DNA from: Gammaproteobacteria bacterium
GTDB lineage: Bacteria > Pseudomonadota > Gammaproteobacteria > Arenicellales > Poriferihabitantaceae
Assembly (NCBI GenBank): GCA_024679435.1
Contig: JAIBDK010000131.1
Location: forward strand, 1-6,650
Direction of reading: 5' to 3'
DNA length: 6,650 nt
The first letter of the stretch is position 1. Every line of letters begins with the position of its first letter. Shown here piece by piece: positions 6,601 through 6,650 of this stretch. The translations under genes were made by a program, and so were the position numbers. Below the pieces are notes generated by a model, which ran no database searches, was not told where the DNA came from, and saw only the letters and a list, made by a program, of their open reading frames with translations.

Positions 6601-6650
6601 GGTCAAGATTTAGCGATTCGATGTCGAGCTGACCTGACAAAGAGATTGGA
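3623..6650 (-). CDS. Large AsmA family protein (5' partial, start beyond the right edge)
   Basis: The frame is open from the right edge to TAA at 3625-3623, giving 1008 residues in the window. The TTG at 6640-6638 is an internal Leu codon (context ISLSGQLDIESLNLDPF), so the true start, and presumably the N-terminal membrane anchor, lies outside. The protein is built of many short beta strands of the kind seen in AsmA/TamB-like proteins, with the recurring motif type SGQLDIESLNLDPFL and, later, RDINIGDFLSNIQ. The C-terminal block encoded at about 3770-4110 (NGHIDFLLLPEEFEAGIIDL onward to SYVLKPKAK) is the conserved AsmA C-terminal module. Acidic, Ser/Pro-rich linkers lie at about 6515-6583, 5515-5600 and 4466-4575, separating strand blocks. 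Such proteins are anchored in the inner membrane with a large periplasmic part, and relatives are linked to phospholipid transport to, and integrity of, the outer membrane. Substrate is unknown here. Confidence 0.9.
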   Translation of the reverse strand, partial: PISLSGQLDIESLNLDPFLELVDDSDSERGEGKSTDAPSTPKSEDLSGIVEQLVSYKVDVGIDVKRLKAGGALVSHSNLQINLDKGVLDTPLNINLNGIPLQGNLSVSGKDRVVSVDAFLEVENNDIRDLEKWFQLDGIDGSLGKFNIEATSRGDSITTLISSLTTKLEISDAKLSYGDLAEGKNVSFELESLRANVAGNSPLIIKTNGQLLGESFSLNLEGGKLKQLARGNEWPMAINASGAGASLIIDGFIRKSGEATGSELRLSLSGPKLGELHRWLGVKENAAAAYNINATATAHHGNWKVDDLNIDLGNTEINSAIAANENKNGKLFQIDVNSNLIDIPELTSFFPVVEQEIPEPKQNGEPKIDESPTKINPDELRNSIETALKIPILPDGIELPDSNIKVNLVELRMDSISIEDVGFEGSVRNGVLDSSPYSMKLGGSQFSGSIAFDSMTRPATAKLVLETRDINIGDFLSNIQISEDVNATSSLLEIQLDLKGYSLGNILSNSTVKARIREGQLTLGEPDSSSERIMEIIKGDFVIAPGKPIKTTLDVVMAGEPVTIDITNDHPATRMERENAHTQIDLKYLGNALTLVGYTALPLKLHNLNLDLKLDGKNLGSLSKLAGVRIPETGPYKFVGNFAMRKNGYFIDKLKTKFGESVLNGTAKYRTDTDVPEFEILLVSDRLQLNDFKTEQQKSDIPVESENQDTVATESQENNNPVTDESPPTQRFTAESLGMANGRFNLKVKEVLSGEDWLGEGEINITLRDSHLDFNPLELKLPGGKFDASVSLHPENDRIRAGIKASIDQFDYGVLARRTKPESTMSGLIYLDINLDSQAKYLDKMMANANGHIDFLLLPEEFEAGIIDLWASNLLVAMLPKIGSNVSLINCVIAKFNIEDGIMTEEDLYLDTSKLRAKGKGEINFKDETISYVLKPKAKNAGFFQAQAPINIDGEFSSLKFGLDGGIIGTALRMAATTYTVPIRILMGNDVPKDGSDICVPLEKRERN
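4437..4464. repeat. Perfect 12-bp inverted repeat inside the large AsmA gene
   Basis: CCCAGAGATTCA (4437-4448) and TGAATCTCTGGG (4453-4464) are exact inverse complements around a 4-nt loop (GCCG). On the coding strand it encodes TQRFTAESLG, just after the acidic linker. No T-tract follows on either strand. Confidence 0.9.

Noticed and set aside
6638..6640. TTG as the start codon of the large AsmA gene
   Set aside because: The frame remains open to the edge and the residues before it (ISL) continue the strand pattern, so the start lies outside the window.

Overview
The window looks like a piece of a gammaproteobacterial (Gram-negative) chromosome with moderate-to-low GC. That placement is inferred from the gene types: an MltF-like periplasmic lytic transglycosylase, two AsmA-like envelope proteins and a probable Wzz-like chain-length protein. 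The sequence does not fix a genus.

Layout from left to right. At positions 1-205 (minus strand) is the start of a membrane protein that runs off the left edge; it resembles the N-terminus of polysaccharide chain-length determinants. At 291-1754 (minus) is a complete secreted two-domain protein, a solute-binding-like domain followed by an SLT lytic transglycosylase domain. It overlaps by 17 bp the end of a small two-helix potassium channel gene at 1738-2076 (minus), which carries a TTVGYGD selectivity filter. These minus-strand genes could form one operon read right to left: channel, transglycosylase, then perhaps the chain-length-like gene. Positions 2077-2624 hold no intact gene. They contain a candidate promoter for the channel, a strong 15-bp hairpin, and a coding-like but interrupted stretch (2211-2570) that is probably a decayed gene.

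At 2625-3344 (plus) is a small single-pass AsmA-like protein. It converges on a very large AsmA family gene at 3623-6650 (minus) that continues beyond the right edge. The 278-bp gap between them has a TGGGGTCAGA motif fused to an AT-rich palindrome, and a 13-bp tandem repeat array of four units. The large gene contains a perfect 12-bp inverted repeat with a 4-nt loop inside its coding sequence.

The common theme is the cell envelope: peptidoglycan cleavage, ion flux, possible surface polysaccharide length control, and AsmA-type proteins of the periplasm. No mobile element gene, CRISPR array, tRNA or rRNA was seen. The best candidates for something new are the channel/binding-protein gene pair and the unexplained repeats and decayed ORF in the two intergenic regions.
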